Source: Nitrospirales bacterium (GTDB lineage Bacteria > Nitrospirota > Nitrospiria > Nitrospirales > UBA8639). Taken from it: a DNA stretch of 35,946 nucleotides. This document shows positions 16,821 through 25,056 of this stretch, piece by piece. The stretch is taken from contig RKSG01000172.1 of the NCBI GenBank assembly GCA_007570995.1, positions 1-35,946 of the forward strand, in the 5' to 3' direction. Within the stretch, counting starts at the first letter, position 1. Every line of letters begins with the position of its first letter. Below the pieces are notes generated by a model. That model saw nothing but the letters and a program-made list of their open reading frames with translations, was not told the DNA's origin and did not search any database. The translations under genes were made by a program, and so were the position numbers.

Positions 16821-17912
16821 TCATGGACTCACGGGTACTCGCTTCTGGTTGATGAACACATGCAGCGCGTCAGTTGGCCAGTAGGCGGTGACCGCATCAC
16901 CCACGCGTCGCGTAGAATTTGGAGATGTTCGTGCCACCACACGCTGTCCGTGGACGACGAGGTACACAATATGATCGCCGCCAAGGTTTTCAATCACGTC
17001 AATGGTCCCGTCGAACGCGAGGTGATTTGTCCCTGGTGGATCGAGTGCCACGTTTTCAGGACGCAGTCCCAGCGTCGCGTGTCCGGATCCTGCGTCGCAC
17101 TCGTCCTGCGCCGGCGTTTGCACGCTGAGTGTCAACGTCCCCGCACGGAATTCCAGCTCCCGTCCCCGGAGACGATAGGAGCCCTCAAACAGGTTCATCG
17201 GAGGATGACCGATAAACCCGGCGACAAACGGGTTGGCAGGTTTATGGTAAATCTGATCGGGCCTGCCGATCTGCTGAATGCACCCCTGATTCATGACGAC
17301 AATGGTTTGCCCTAACGTCATGGCTTCGACCTGATCGTGCGTGACATACACCGTGGTGGTGGCCAGGCAGTGATGCAGTTTCTGTAATTCCACCCGCATC
17401 GCCGCACGCAGACGTGCGTCCAGATTGGAAAGAGGTTCGTCAAAGAGAAATAACGTGGGTTTGCGGACAATCGCCCGCCCCATGGCTACGCGTTGACGTT
17501 GCCCACCCGAGAGTTCTCTGGGCTTCCGGTCCAGCAGATCGTGGATAGCCAGCAGTGCCGCCGTTTCCGCAATGCGTTCGGCTATGACGGCTTTCGGTTC
17601 CTTCCGCATGGTCAACCCGAACGCCAGGTTGTCTCTCACGGTCAGGTGCGGGTAGAGCGCGTAGTGTTGAAAGACCATGGCGATGTCGCGGTCATGGGGG
17701 GGCAGGGAGTCCACGCAGCGGTCACCGATCTGCACCGAGCCACGGGTCTGAGGTTCAAGCCCGGCGATGATGCGGAGCAGGGTGGATTTCCCGCAGCCGG
17801 ACGGACCGAGCAACACCACAAATTCCCCATCGGTGGCCTCAAGCGACACATCCTGCAGGATCGTCGTCCGCCCGAATGTTTTCTCAATATGTCGCAGTGT
17901 CAGACCGGCCAT
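16821..17912 (-). CDS. Carbohydrate ABC importer ATPase (MalK/UgpC type)
   Basis: The 363-residue subunit powers the adjacent permeases from the cytoplasmic side. It has Walker A GPSGCGKST (36-44), Q-loop FQHYALYPHLTV, signature LSGGQRQRVAMGRAI, Walker B LFLFDEPLSNLDA and H-loop VYVTHDQVEAMTLG. The C-terminal third (about 240-363) is the regulatory TOBE/OB domain typical of MalK, UgpC and SugC. It is the last gene of the operon and starts 3 bases after the permease stop. Walker and signature residues are intact, so it should be active. Confidence 0.94.
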   Translation of the reverse strand: MAGLTLRHIEKTFGRTTILQDVSLEATDGEFVVLLGPSGCGKSTLLRIIAGLEPQTRGSVQIGDRCVDSLPPHDRDIAMVFQHYALYPHLTVRDNLAFGLTMRKEPKAVIAERIAETAALLAIHDLLDRKPRELSGGQRQRVAMGRAIVRKPTLFLFDEPLSNLDARLRAAMRVELQKLHHCLATTTVYVTHDQVEAMTLGQTIVVMNQGCIQQIGRPDQIYHKPANPFVAGFIGHPPMNLFEGSYRLRGRELEFRAGTLTLSVQTPAQDECDAGSGHATLGLRPENVALDPPGTNHLAFDGTIDVIENLGGDHIVYLVVHGQRVVARTSPNSTRRVGDAVTAYWPTDALHVFINQKRVPVSP

Positions 17913-17915
17913 GCG

Positions 17916-18743
17916 TTATTCCTTCACCGCGCCGGCCGACAGGCCGCTGATAATCCCGCGTTGGCACAGGAGCACAACGATGATTAACGGGGTTGTGGCG
18001 ATCACAGACGCCGCGGCTATTTCTCCCCATGGCATGGTGAATTCACCCTGAAAGAGCGCAATGCCCACTGGCAGGGTTTGCTGGGCCGGATCGGTGAGAA
18101 TCAGCAGGGCGAAGAAAAATTCATTCCACGCATAGATGAACGTCAAAATGGCCGCGGTGAACAGCCCCGGTGCCGCAAGGGGGAGTATCACTTTGTACAG
18201 GGCCTGCCATGCCGTGCATCCATCAATCCTCGCGGCTTCTTCCAGCTCCGGGGGCAGTTCCTTGAAGAACGTTGCGAGGATCCACACCGCGAGGGGAAGG
18301 GTCAGGGCGACGTAGGGAAGCACCAGCCCCCAATGGGTATTCAGTCCGCCCAGGCGTTCCAGGATTTGCCAGACCGGTCCCGCAATGACAATGTGCGGGA
18401 ACATGGCCACGCAGAGGAGCCCGCCGAGAATCCACGGGGTTCCCGTCAGACGAAGCCGTGCCAGTGCGTATGCGGCCGGCGTGGCGATAACCAGCGCGAT
18501 GGCGGTTGTGGAGCTTGCCACGATCGCACTGTTCCAGACGTAGTTGAGCAACTGATGGTCAATGAGTGCTGATCGGTAAAAGGCAAGGCTGCCATCCGGC
18601 CACCAGTGCGGGGGAATCGCCTCGACCTGGATTTGCGATTTCAACGAGGTCAGGACAAACCAGAGACAGGGGAGCAGGCTGCCCAGGACGGCCAGGAGCA
18701 TGCCAGTGATGAGGGCTGTGCGCTCCGGGAACGTTTTCCTCAT
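17916..18743 (-). CDS. Carbohydrate ABC importer permease 2 (MalG/UgpE type)
   Basis: The 275-residue inner-membrane protein has six predicted transmembrane helices. The cytoplasmic coupling loop EAARIDGCTAWQALYKVILPLAAPGL is a good EAA motif and contacts the ATPase. Its ATG overlaps the stop codon of permease 1 in ATGA, so translation is coupled. With permease 1 it forms the heterodimeric channel for a sugar or sugar-like solute. Confidence 0.93.
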   Translation of the reverse strand: MRKTFPERTALITGMLLAVLGSLLPCLWFVLTSLKSQIQVEAIPPHWWPDGSLAFYRSALIDHQLLNYVWNSAIVASSTTAIALVIATPAAYALARLRLTGTPWILGGLLCVAMFPHIVIAGPVWQILERLGGLNTHWGLVLPYVALTLPLAVWILATFFKELPPELEEAARIDGCTAWQALYKVILPLAAPGLFTAAILTFIYAWNEFFFALLILTDPAQQTLPVGIALFQGEFTMPWGEIAAASVIATTPLIIVVLLCQRGIISGLSAGAVKE

Positions 18744-19636
18744 GTCCGCTCTCGCTCCAGAAGTTTGGACCCGACGGTGAGAAGATACAACAGGGAAAGG
18801 AGCAGGGTTGCGACAAAGACCGTGACAGAGATCGTCGTGCCGTAGCCCACGCGTCCTTCAGTGAAGAGGGTTTTGTAGCCATAGAATTGAATCACCTGCG
18901 TGGCATCGCCCGGGCCGCCCTGGGTCATGACAAAGACGAGGTCAAACACGCGAAACGCATCAATGGTCCGAAACAGGAGAGCAGCGAGGAGCGCCGGTTT
19001 CAGCAGCGGAAGCGTGATGTGCCAGAACCGTTGCCACGCGGTCGCCCCGTCAATGCGTGCGGCGTCATAGATGCCATCGGGAATAACCTGTAATCCTGCC
19101 AGGACAAGGAGACCGGCAAATGACGACGTTTTCCAGACGTCAACCATGACAATGACACCAAACGCTGTCCACGGATCAGCCAACCAGGGTATGTAGGCAT
19201 TCACCCTGTCTCCGAAGAGCACGAAGTTGATAGCCCCGTACTGGTCGTTGGCCAGAAACCTCCACATCTGTGAAGCCACAACGGTGGGAATCGCCCAGGG
19301 AATCAGTACGGCTCCCCGGACCCACCCTCGCCCCTTGAATCGCTCATGAATGACCAGTGCAATGCCTGTGCCCAGCAGGATCTCGAAGGTTGTCGAGAGC
19401 AGGACAAACCCCAGTGTGGTGAGGAAGGCCTGATGGGCAACCGGATCCTGGAAAAGCTGCTCGTAATTGCCGAATCCGATAAACGAAGCCTCCAGGCCGG
19501 GAAGGGTGACATACAGACGGTACAGGCTCAGTACAAAAGAGTCCATCGCCGGATACAGCGAAAAGACGGCGACGCATGCCAGCGCGGGCAGGACCATGAT
19601 CCAGCCGGTTGTCTGATCTGAAGTCGGGGTCGTCAT
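18740..19636 (-). CDS. Carbohydrate ABC importer permease 1 (MalF/UgpA type)
   Basis: The 298-residue protein has six predicted helices and an EAA loop (DAARIDGATAWQRFWHITLPLLKPALL). The short N-terminus without a large periplasmic loop is closer to UgpA/SugA than to enterobacterial MalF. It starts 12 bases after the binding-protein gene and overlaps permease 2 by 4 bases. Confidence 0.93.
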   Translation of the reverse strand: MTTPTSDQTTGWIMVLPALACVAVFSLYPAMDSFVLSLYRLYVTLPGLEASFIGFGNYEQLFQDPVAHQAFLTTLGFVLLSTTFEILLGTGIALVIHERFKGRGWVRGAVLIPWAIPTVVASQMWRFLANDQYGAINFVLFGDRVNAYIPWLADPWTAFGVIVMVDVWKTSSFAGLLVLAGLQVIPDGIYDAARIDGATAWQRFWHITLPLLKPALLAALLFRTIDAFRVFDLVFVMTQGGPGDATQVIQFYGYKTLFTEGRVGYGTTISVTVFVATLLLSLLYLLTVGSKLLERERT

Positions 19637-19648
19637 ACGGAGGCACGC

Positions 19649-21064
19649 TCAAAAACGCGTCCCGGCTGCTAACTCCAGAAACCAGTTGATCCGCCGGTCG
19701 GCTTCTTGCGCTTCTTCAACAATATCGGTTTCGGGAAAAGCCAGCACGCGACTGAAATACCGTTGGAGAATATGCGAAATAATCGGGTACACCGGCGTGC
19801 GTGGACGTGGGCGAGAGGTCTGGAAAACCGGAAACAATGCAGTGTACTGCGGGTTAACCCGAAGGACCTCCGGGTCGGCATACAGCGCGATGCGTGCAGG
19901 AGCCAGCGAAGCGTGGACAGCGAAATGTTTCTGCATGGCGGGGCTTGTCATAAATGCGATGAAGGTCCACGCGTCATCGGGGTGGTGCGAATAGGCACTG
20001 ATGCCGTAGAGCCATCCACCCAACGCGGACACACTGCTGCCGTGAGCAAAATGCGGAAGGGTTGTCACACCGACGGCCCCGACGATTTTTGAATGTCGTG
20101 GATCATTCGCCAGTCCCCACGCATACGGCCAGTTGCGATGAAACACCGCTTTTCCCTGGACGAACACGGCAAGGGACTCAGGCTCCTGATACGTCAGCAC
20201 GGCTGCGGTCGCGATCCGCTGCACAATCTGTTCCCTGACAAATCGCACCGCTTGCATGGACTCCGGGGCGGCCAGGTTCGAGCGCGTGCCGTCTTCGGTC
20301 AACAGGGACCCATTGTGACTGCCCACAAACTCCAGCATGTCGCACACCAGCCCTTCATACTGCTGAAATTGTCCGCTGTAGCCTCTCAGGAGCGGGTGTG
20401 TGGGGTGTTCCCCTTCCAGAATCGTCCTGGCCTGATGCACCAGGTCATGCCATGTCGCGGGTGGCGAAAAGCCATATTTTTCCAGAAGGTCTTTCCGGTA
20501 ATACAGCATCCCGCTGTCAATCCGGGACGGCACCCCGTAGATCCGGCGCGCGTACATACTGGCAGCGATCGTGGCCGGCAAAAATTTCTCGCGCGCATTT
20601 CGGGGAAAGTAATCATCGAGCGGCAAGGCCCAGCCTGCGGCGGCGAATTCCGCTGGCCATGTCACGTCCATCAAAAACAGGTCGAACGAGTCATCGCGGT
20701 TTTTCAACTTCTGCGTCAGCAGATCATGGTAGGCCGTGGACGAATGCGGTGCGATTTCCCGTTCGACGCGGATGTGCGGGTAGGCATGCTCAAACCGTTG
20801 AATGGCCTTGTCCCAGACGGCGGGTTGATCGGCTTTCCATGTGACAAAGCGGAGCACGCGCGGCACGGTGTTGGCGTTGCGCGTTTGTCCCGCCGACGAT
20901 TCGTGAATGGCACTCACAAAGGTCAGCAGCAGCACGGATACCGACAGAAGGCCCGTCAGTGTGAGGCGACGGATGACGGTAGCAGGAACGGGCCGGGAAG
21001 AAGTCCCTGATCTGTGTTGCGCTGGAAACACAATGTGCGGGATCGAGTTGGAGAAACATTCCAA
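19649..21064 (-). CDS. Extracellular solute-binding protein, family 1
   Basis: This periplasmic component is 471 residues from a TTG at 21064. A hydrophobic signal lies at about residues 33-58 (TLTGLLSVSVLLLTFVSA) and there is no lipobox Cys. The mature part follows the family 1 pattern: VLRFVTWKADQPAVWDKAIQRFE, DLFLMDVTWPAEFAAAGWALPLDDYF, and a PSRIDSGMLYYRKDLLEKYG hinge region. This resembles the maltose/trehalose/glycerol-phosphate binding proteins such as LpqY and MalE; the ligand is not identifiable. The start is uncertain: no ribosome-binding site precedes TTG 21064 and a GTG at 21031 is also possible. It heads the four-gene importer operon. Confidence 0.9.
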   Translation of the reverse strand: MECFSNSIPHIVFPAQHRSGTSSRPVPATVIRRLTLTGLLSVSVLLLTFVSAIHESSAGQTRNANTVPRVLRFVTWKADQPAVWDKAIQRFEHAYPHIRVEREIAPHSSTAYHDLLTQKLKNRDDSFDLFLMDVTWPAEFAAAGWALPLDDYFPRNAREKFLPATIAASMYARRIYGVPSRIDSGMLYYRKDLLEKYGFSPPATWHDLVHQARTILEGEHPTHPLLRGYSGQFQQYEGLVCDMLEFVGSHNGSLLTEDGTRSNLAAPESMQAVRFVREQIVQRIATAAVLTYQEPESLAVFVQGKAVFHRNWPYAWGLANDPRHSKIVGAVGVTTLPHFAHGSSVSALGGWLYGISAYSHHPDDAWTFIAFMTSPAMQKHFAVHASLAPARIALYADPEVLRVNPQYTALFPVFQTSRPRPRTPVYPIISHILQRYFSRVLAFPETDIVEEAQEADRRINWFLELAAGTRF

Positions 21065-21143
21065 AGGCCGGAACGTGTTGGCCTTCAGCGCCTGGCAATC
21101 AACCTGTCAATTCTGGTTTTGTGTCAAACGGCTCCGTCGCCTG

Positions 21144-21449
21144 TTACAGTTCGACCGTGATCTCGTTTCCCTCCACCACCACAGGATATGTCGCTACACA
21201 TGCGGAAGGATTATTGATACAGGCACCGGTCGTCACATTAAATTGCCAGTTGTGCCAGGGGCAGGTGACGACTTCACCATCCAGGTCGCCTTCCCCCAGC
21301 GGGCCACCGCGATGCACGCAGGTGTTATGAAGGGCGTAGAACGTTCCGTTGACGTTAAACACAGCAATTTCCTGGCCGTTGACATCGGCGACCATGCCCT
21401 GACCGGGTGGCAAAGCATCCGTCTGTGCGACTTTGGTTTTTTCAGCCAT
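21144..21449 (-). CDS. Small Rieske [2Fe-2S] ferredoxin
   Basis: The 101-residue soluble protein has the Rieske cluster motifs CVHRGG and CPWHNWQF (C-x-H ... C-x2-H) and the NirD/BphF-like single-domain length. It transfers electrons to an unidentified oxygenase or reductase. The ATG at 21449 is preceded by GAGGAGG at ideal spacing; an upstream in-frame ATG is less likely. No large nitrite reductase or oxygenase subunit lies nearby. It is followed after 79 bp by the solute-binding protein gene. Confidence 0.93.
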   Translation of the reverse strand: MAEKTKVAQTDALPPGQGMVADVNGQEIAVFNVNGTFYALHNTCVHRGGPLGEGDLDGEVVTCPWHNWQFNVTTGACINNPSACVATYPVVVEGNEITVEL

Positions 21450-21529
21450 CGGTATCCTCCTCAAAGCAGTTGATTTGCGGTAATGAGAATGCACAACCTC
21501 TCAGTGGTAGAGCAGGGCCCCGGTTTTCA

Positions 21530-21619
21530 GGAATGGTGGCCAAGCGGTTGCGAAGTGCTTGCATGCTGGTTGAATGTCTCTCACAAGGCGTACCGGGGAG
21601 GGTCACACCCATCTCTCCG
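21530..21619 (+). pseudogene. Possible degenerate tRNA-Ser-like sequence
   Basis: The 90-base stretch starts GGAATGGTGGCCAAGCGGTT and ends near CACCCATCTCTCCG, which resembles the 5' and T-arm/acceptor ends of class II tRNA-Ser. I could not fold a proper anticodon stem or T-stem, so it is at best a decayed copy. Just upstream, CTCAGTGGTAGAGC (21500-21513) looks like a class I tRNA D-arm. Both lie in the gap between the restriction-modification cluster and the Rieske gene. This may be chance. Confidence 0.2.
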
Positions 21620-21637
21620 AGTGATTTGTGGGACTGA

Positions 21638-22768
21638 TTATTTCTCAAGTAGGAATAGAAACTCTCGATGGGGCTGTTCGGTGTCTCTCAACCATTCGTG
21701 AGTCCATTTCATGCTTGCCATCACATTTTTTTTGTAATCTGTTTCCACTATCTCTAAAAGATTGCCGTTCTTTTGCAAAACTTCGTGCAAGTCTTCAGTT
21801 GTTGCCCGTCCCCCTGTACTGTATGACAGGATGATCCACCTTGCTTGAGTCTCCTGGATAAGTCTCTCGATTGCTGCAACGGCAATAGAGCGACCATCGG
21901 GGGTGCTCCTGAACTCCTCGAATATTGAGGCCGTCATTTTGTCCGATGCATCGGTACGACGATTGGCTTTGCCGAAAAGGCGTGGTTTATCAAAGAGGCA
22001 TATGCTCGTCCATACATGGTAGTACGATGCATAACGTACCCGTGACGGAGGCATTTTTTCATTATTGGACCCATAAGGTGGATCAAAGTATGCAAGATCA
22101 ACTTTCACAGTGGGAACCAGATCAAATATATCGCGTTGTGACACTTGATTCTCATGTGGAGAAATGAACGTTTTCGGTACCTTAAGCATGATATCCTTGT
22201 ACGAACGCGGCGACCAGTGTTTAAGATATGAAGCGTAATGTCCAAGGCTACTGTCCACCTGATCCAGTGCCAGAATGAGACTTGTCAAGGCCACTGTCTT
22301 ATCAACTGGATCAAGTTTGAGTATCTCTATCTCTTCACGAATAGCGTCAAGTTTTCTGGTGTTATGACGCTGCCAGGGTTTCTTTGGACCATCCTGTTGC
22401 GATGCACAGCCTCCATTGGGTTCGCCTCCGTAGTGTTCCGTAAACCAGCCATCAATGGGACTGACGCTGTTGAGATGGTCGATCAGTGATCGGTATTCCT
22501 GAGGTCGCTTCTTGTTCAAAAGGTAGCACGTGCCGAAAATTTTTGACCATACGGCAACATCGTTGCAGATGACCTTGTACCCGGATTGTGCCAACGCCTG
22601 CGATACACGTGTTGTTCCAGAAAATCCATCCAGGATGGTGTGTGCATTGACTCGTTTGGCAAGCCGGAGTATCTGCGGGATCAACTTTAGTTTAGACCCC
22701 GCGTATTTGATCCCTTCAGTCGGAAAGACATGCACTGCAAGATCATCAAACAACGGGAGTGTCTGCAT
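21638..22768 (-). CDS. D12-class DNA adenine methyltransferase
   Basis: This 376-residue protein should transfer a methyl group from S-adenosylmethionine to adenine N6 in DNA. Motifs appear in the alpha-class (D12) order: KYAGSK (21-26, motif X), DGFSGTTRVSQAL (47-59, motif I, cofactor binding) and DPPYGSN (229-235, motif IV, catalytic). It is longer than Dam; the insert after motif I presumably reads the target sequence. It starts at an ATG that overlaps the stop of the upstream gene (TGATG), forming a pair with the putative restriction endonuclease. The local sequence is more A+T-rich than its neighbours, suggesting transfer. The recognition sequence is unknown. Confidence 0.88.
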   Translation of the reverse strand: MQTLPLFDDLAVHVFPTEGIKYAGSKLKLIPQILRLAKRVNAHTILDGFSGTTRVSQALAQSGYKVICNDVAVWSKIFGTCYLLNKKRPQEYRSLIDHLNSVSPIDGWFTEHYGGEPNGGCASQQDGPKKPWQRHNTRKLDAIREEIEILKLDPVDKTVALTSLILALDQVDSSLGHYASYLKHWSPRSYKDIMLKVPKTFISPHENQVSQRDIFDLVPTVKVDLAYFDPPYGSNNEKMPPSRVRYASYYHVWTSICLFDKPRLFGKANRRTDASDKMTASIFEEFRSTPDGRSIAVAAIERLIQETQARWIILSYSTGGRATTEDLHEVLQKNGNLLEIVETDYKKNVMASMKWTHEWLRDTEQPHREFLFLLEK

Positions 22769-23625
22769 CAGCCCTTCAATCCTGATCGCTGTTTCAGTTC
22801 TGCAATACCTTCTTTAAGGTTCTCAAGAGCCATTCTATGAGCGGGCTCGGAAGAAACCAGTGCATGAGAAAAGAGTTGCACGAGTATGTGATTGTGAGAG
22901 TAATCAATCCACCCGTTCGTTATGCTGTCAAAATAGGCTAACCCGTTTTTTGTATGTGTCCACAGTCCTCGTTGCAAGGCATTGGCAGAGGCATCACCGT
23001 ATCGTACCTCGCAGATGTATGCGTTAGAGGGACCAGAAAACCGGTACCGTGGATACTTTCGGCCTCTGCCACTCTCATCTTTTGAAATACACCTTGTGTC
23101 ATTGATGGCCCGTTCATAGTTGAAAACAAGAATGTTACACCTCTGTTTTTTCTCATCGTAGACAAGTGGCAGCACATTGATATTTTGAAACTCCGAGAAT
23201 GCGGGATCATGCAGCACACGTTGGATAGTCGCTCTGTCGGTGATGCGGCTACCCTCCTGCTCAAGACGCGGAAACATGCGGAAATTTTTGTCAGTGGATA
23301 ACTGAAGAGGCCCATCACCGTAGGCTTTCAGACTAATGGAAAACTCAGAGTTTGTAATCTCATTGATAACGTTGATGTCTTCTTCCTGCGACTTCGCTCT
23401 GTACAGATCCTTGCCGACGTGGGTGGAGCGAAAGTCATACATATACTGATTGATGAACTCAACCACTGCAATCTCTGCAAGATCACCATGCGTCTTATTT
23501 CCTATCAGTCGCATGGTAAAAATGTTGCTGAGTGTGGTCGTAATCAGTTCGGGATGCTTTTGAATCAATAGTTTCAGTCGAGCCGTAAAGTCTTTATAGG
23601 GTTTGTCAGTATCCACATTGTTCAC
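22768..23625 (-). CDS. Putative type II restriction endonuclease
   Basis: This 285-residue protein is called mainly from position: it overlaps the D12 methyltransferase by one base. I do not recognise a named family. A possible PD-(D/E)XK core is visible: acidic residues E51 and E56 in GDLAEIAVVEF, EED at 81-83 and SISLK ending at Lys100, with a spacing like the Ser-x-Lys variant seen in Cfr10I-type enzymes. This is inference. The GTG at 23625 is preferred because it overlaps the 42-aa ORF stop in GTGA; an in-frame GTG at 23640 is the alternative. Neither has a ribosome-binding site, so translation probably depends on the upstream ORF. The gene is A+T-rich. Confidence 0.65.
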   Translation of the reverse strand: MNNVDTDKPYKDFTARLKLLIQKHPELITTTLSNIFTMRLIGNKTHGDLAEIAVVEFINQYMYDFRSTHVGKDLYRAKSQEEDINVINEITNSEFSISLKAYGDGPLQLSTDKNFRMFPRLEQEGSRITDRATIQRVLHDPAFSEFQNINVLPLVYDEKKQRCNILVFNYERAINDTRCISKDESGRGRKYPRYRFSGPSNAYICEVRYGDASANALQRGLWTHTKNGLAYFDSITNGWIDYSHNHILVQLFSHALVSSEPAHRMALENLKEGIAELKQRSGLKG

Positions 23626-23750
23626 GGTTGTGCGTTGCACTGCAATCTAAGCTCTTCGACATGGTTTTCCGCATCAACTGGAGTGCTTTCCTGTTCCCGT
23701 AACCTTGACACACCCTGAGTAGCCAGCGTCGGTATGTTCAGGTTTTTCAT
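23622..23750 (-). CDS. 42-aa leader ORF of the restriction-modification operon
   Basis: ATG 23750 follows GGGGAG at 6-base spacing. The product is 42 residues, hydrophilic and acidic in its centre, with no helix-turn-helix, so it does not look like a C (controller) protein. Its TGA stop overlaps the GTG of the endonuclease gene. It could set endonuclease level by translational coupling, or be a small protein with its own role. Confidence 0.5.
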   Translation of the reverse strand: MKNLNIPTLATQGVSRLREQESTPVDAENHVEELRLQCNAQP

Positions 23751-23926
23751 TGTGTGCTCCCCTGAGGTACCCGGTTGTGGGCCTGACAGGGAACGTACGA
23801 CCTTGTATCCAACGTATCCCAAGCCGGTCCAGCAGAACACACTCAGGCAGCATGTCTGGTGACTAACTGGGATAGGGGCTGTTTCCAACAAAAACGACCT
23901 TATAGCCTTCCGTTGACTCCCTGTGC

Positions 23927-24814
23927 CTACGTGTGCCCCATGGGCTCTTTGAACTTCTTCACCATGTCACTCAAGGTTGAACTGCTGGTGTGGCTCGTGT
24001 CATCACTCACACGTTTTTTCAAGGCTTCCGCCACTGCCCGAAACGCCTGGGTTTGCGGAGACTCCGGAGCGGCCACAACAAGCGGGGTGCCGGCGTCGCC
24101 GCCCTCGCGAATCGCGGGGTCCAGGGGAATACGCCCGAGGAAGGGCACGTCGAACGTTTGAGCAGCGCGCTCGCCGCCCGCAGACGAGAAAATATCGGTT
24201 CGCTCTCCGCAATGGCCGCAGACAAAGAAACTCATGTTTTCAATAATGCCCAACAGCGGGACATTCACTTTCTTAAACATCATGATGCCCTTGCGCACGT
24301 CAAACAAGGCCACCTCCTGCGGTGTGGTCACCGTGACGACACCGGTCAGCGGGACAATCTGGGAGACACTCAACTGGGCATCACCCGTTCCCGGGGGCAG
24401 ATCAATCAACAGGTAATCCAGTTCTCCCCACCACACATCACGAAAGAACTGCTGAATGGCGGTATGGACCATCGGCCCCCGCCACACGACGGCGGTGTCT
24501 TCCGGCACAAAAAAGCCCATGGAGATGATTTTCACGCCATGAGCCTCAGCCGGCTTGATTTTGTGGCCCTCTTTTCCCGGTGGTGCGGGTACCCCCATCA
24601 TCATGGGGATATTGGGGCCGTAAATATCCGCATCCATGAGGCCAACCTTCTCGCCGGTCTGCGCCAATGCCACAGCCAGGTTAGCTGACACTGTGGATTT
24701 TCCAACGCCCCCTTTCCCGCTCGCCACCGCAATAATCCGTTTGACGCCGGGCAACAGGGTTTCTTTGGCGTCGGGGCCGCCCGGGTTCGCCTGAGTCGTC
24801 GCTTCGTCGCTCAT
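23927..24814 (-). CDS. mrp: Iron-sulfur carrier P-loop ATPase, Mrp/ApbC family
   Basis: The 295-residue cytoplasmic protein binds and delivers Fe-S clusters. It has a deviant Walker A (GKGGVGKST, about residues 34-42), the DADIYGPN switch, [11 protein letters not shown] and a CGHCG motif (CxxC) that can bridge a cluster in the dimer. The Nbp35/Mrp family length is normal. ATG 24814 follows AAAGGA; the upstream ATG at 24841 is less likely. It lies upstream of the restriction-modification cluster and is divergent from lgt by 240 bp. Confidence 0.93.
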   Translation of the reverse strand: MSDEATTQANPGGPDAKETLLPGVKRIIAVASGKGGVGKSTVSANLAVALAQTGEKVGLMDADIYGPNIPMMMGVPAPPGKEGHKIKPAEAHGVKIISMGFFVPEDTAVVWRGPMVHTAIQQFFRDVWWGELDYLLIDLPPGTGDAQLSVSQIVPLTGVVTVTTPQEVALFDVRKGIMMFKKVNVPLLGIIENMSFFVCGHCGERTDIFSSAGGERAAQTFDVPFLGRIPLDPAIREGGDAGTPLVVAAPESPQTQAFRAVAEALKKRVSDDTSHTSSSTLSDMVKKFKEPMGHT

Positions 24815-25056
24815 GTGTCGGTCCTTTCTGTGTCCGGTCACGGTGGAGATGATGGCCCAGACTCTACTCCGTTACAAATCGGCCAAGCAAATGTTCACCG
24901 GTATTGCCGTGCTACTGGTGCGCACCGGCATCCATGGGGACATGAGGAAAGCCGCTGCTTGCCTTGAAAAACCGGCGATGCCTCATTTATGATGCATCAC
25001 ACCGCGTCCCATTGCCCATCACGGTTTCGTCCGGCTGCTTCGACAGGATACCGGTT

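Noticed and set aside
20093-21010. 305-codon plus-strand frame across the solute-binding protein gene
   Set aside because: Antisense to a clearly coding binding protein; composition is typical of a shadow frame.
23622-23891. Longer version (89 aa) of the leader ORF, and the idea that it is a controller protein
   Set aside because: The longer start has no ribosome-binding site, while ATG 23750 does; there is no helix-turn-helix.
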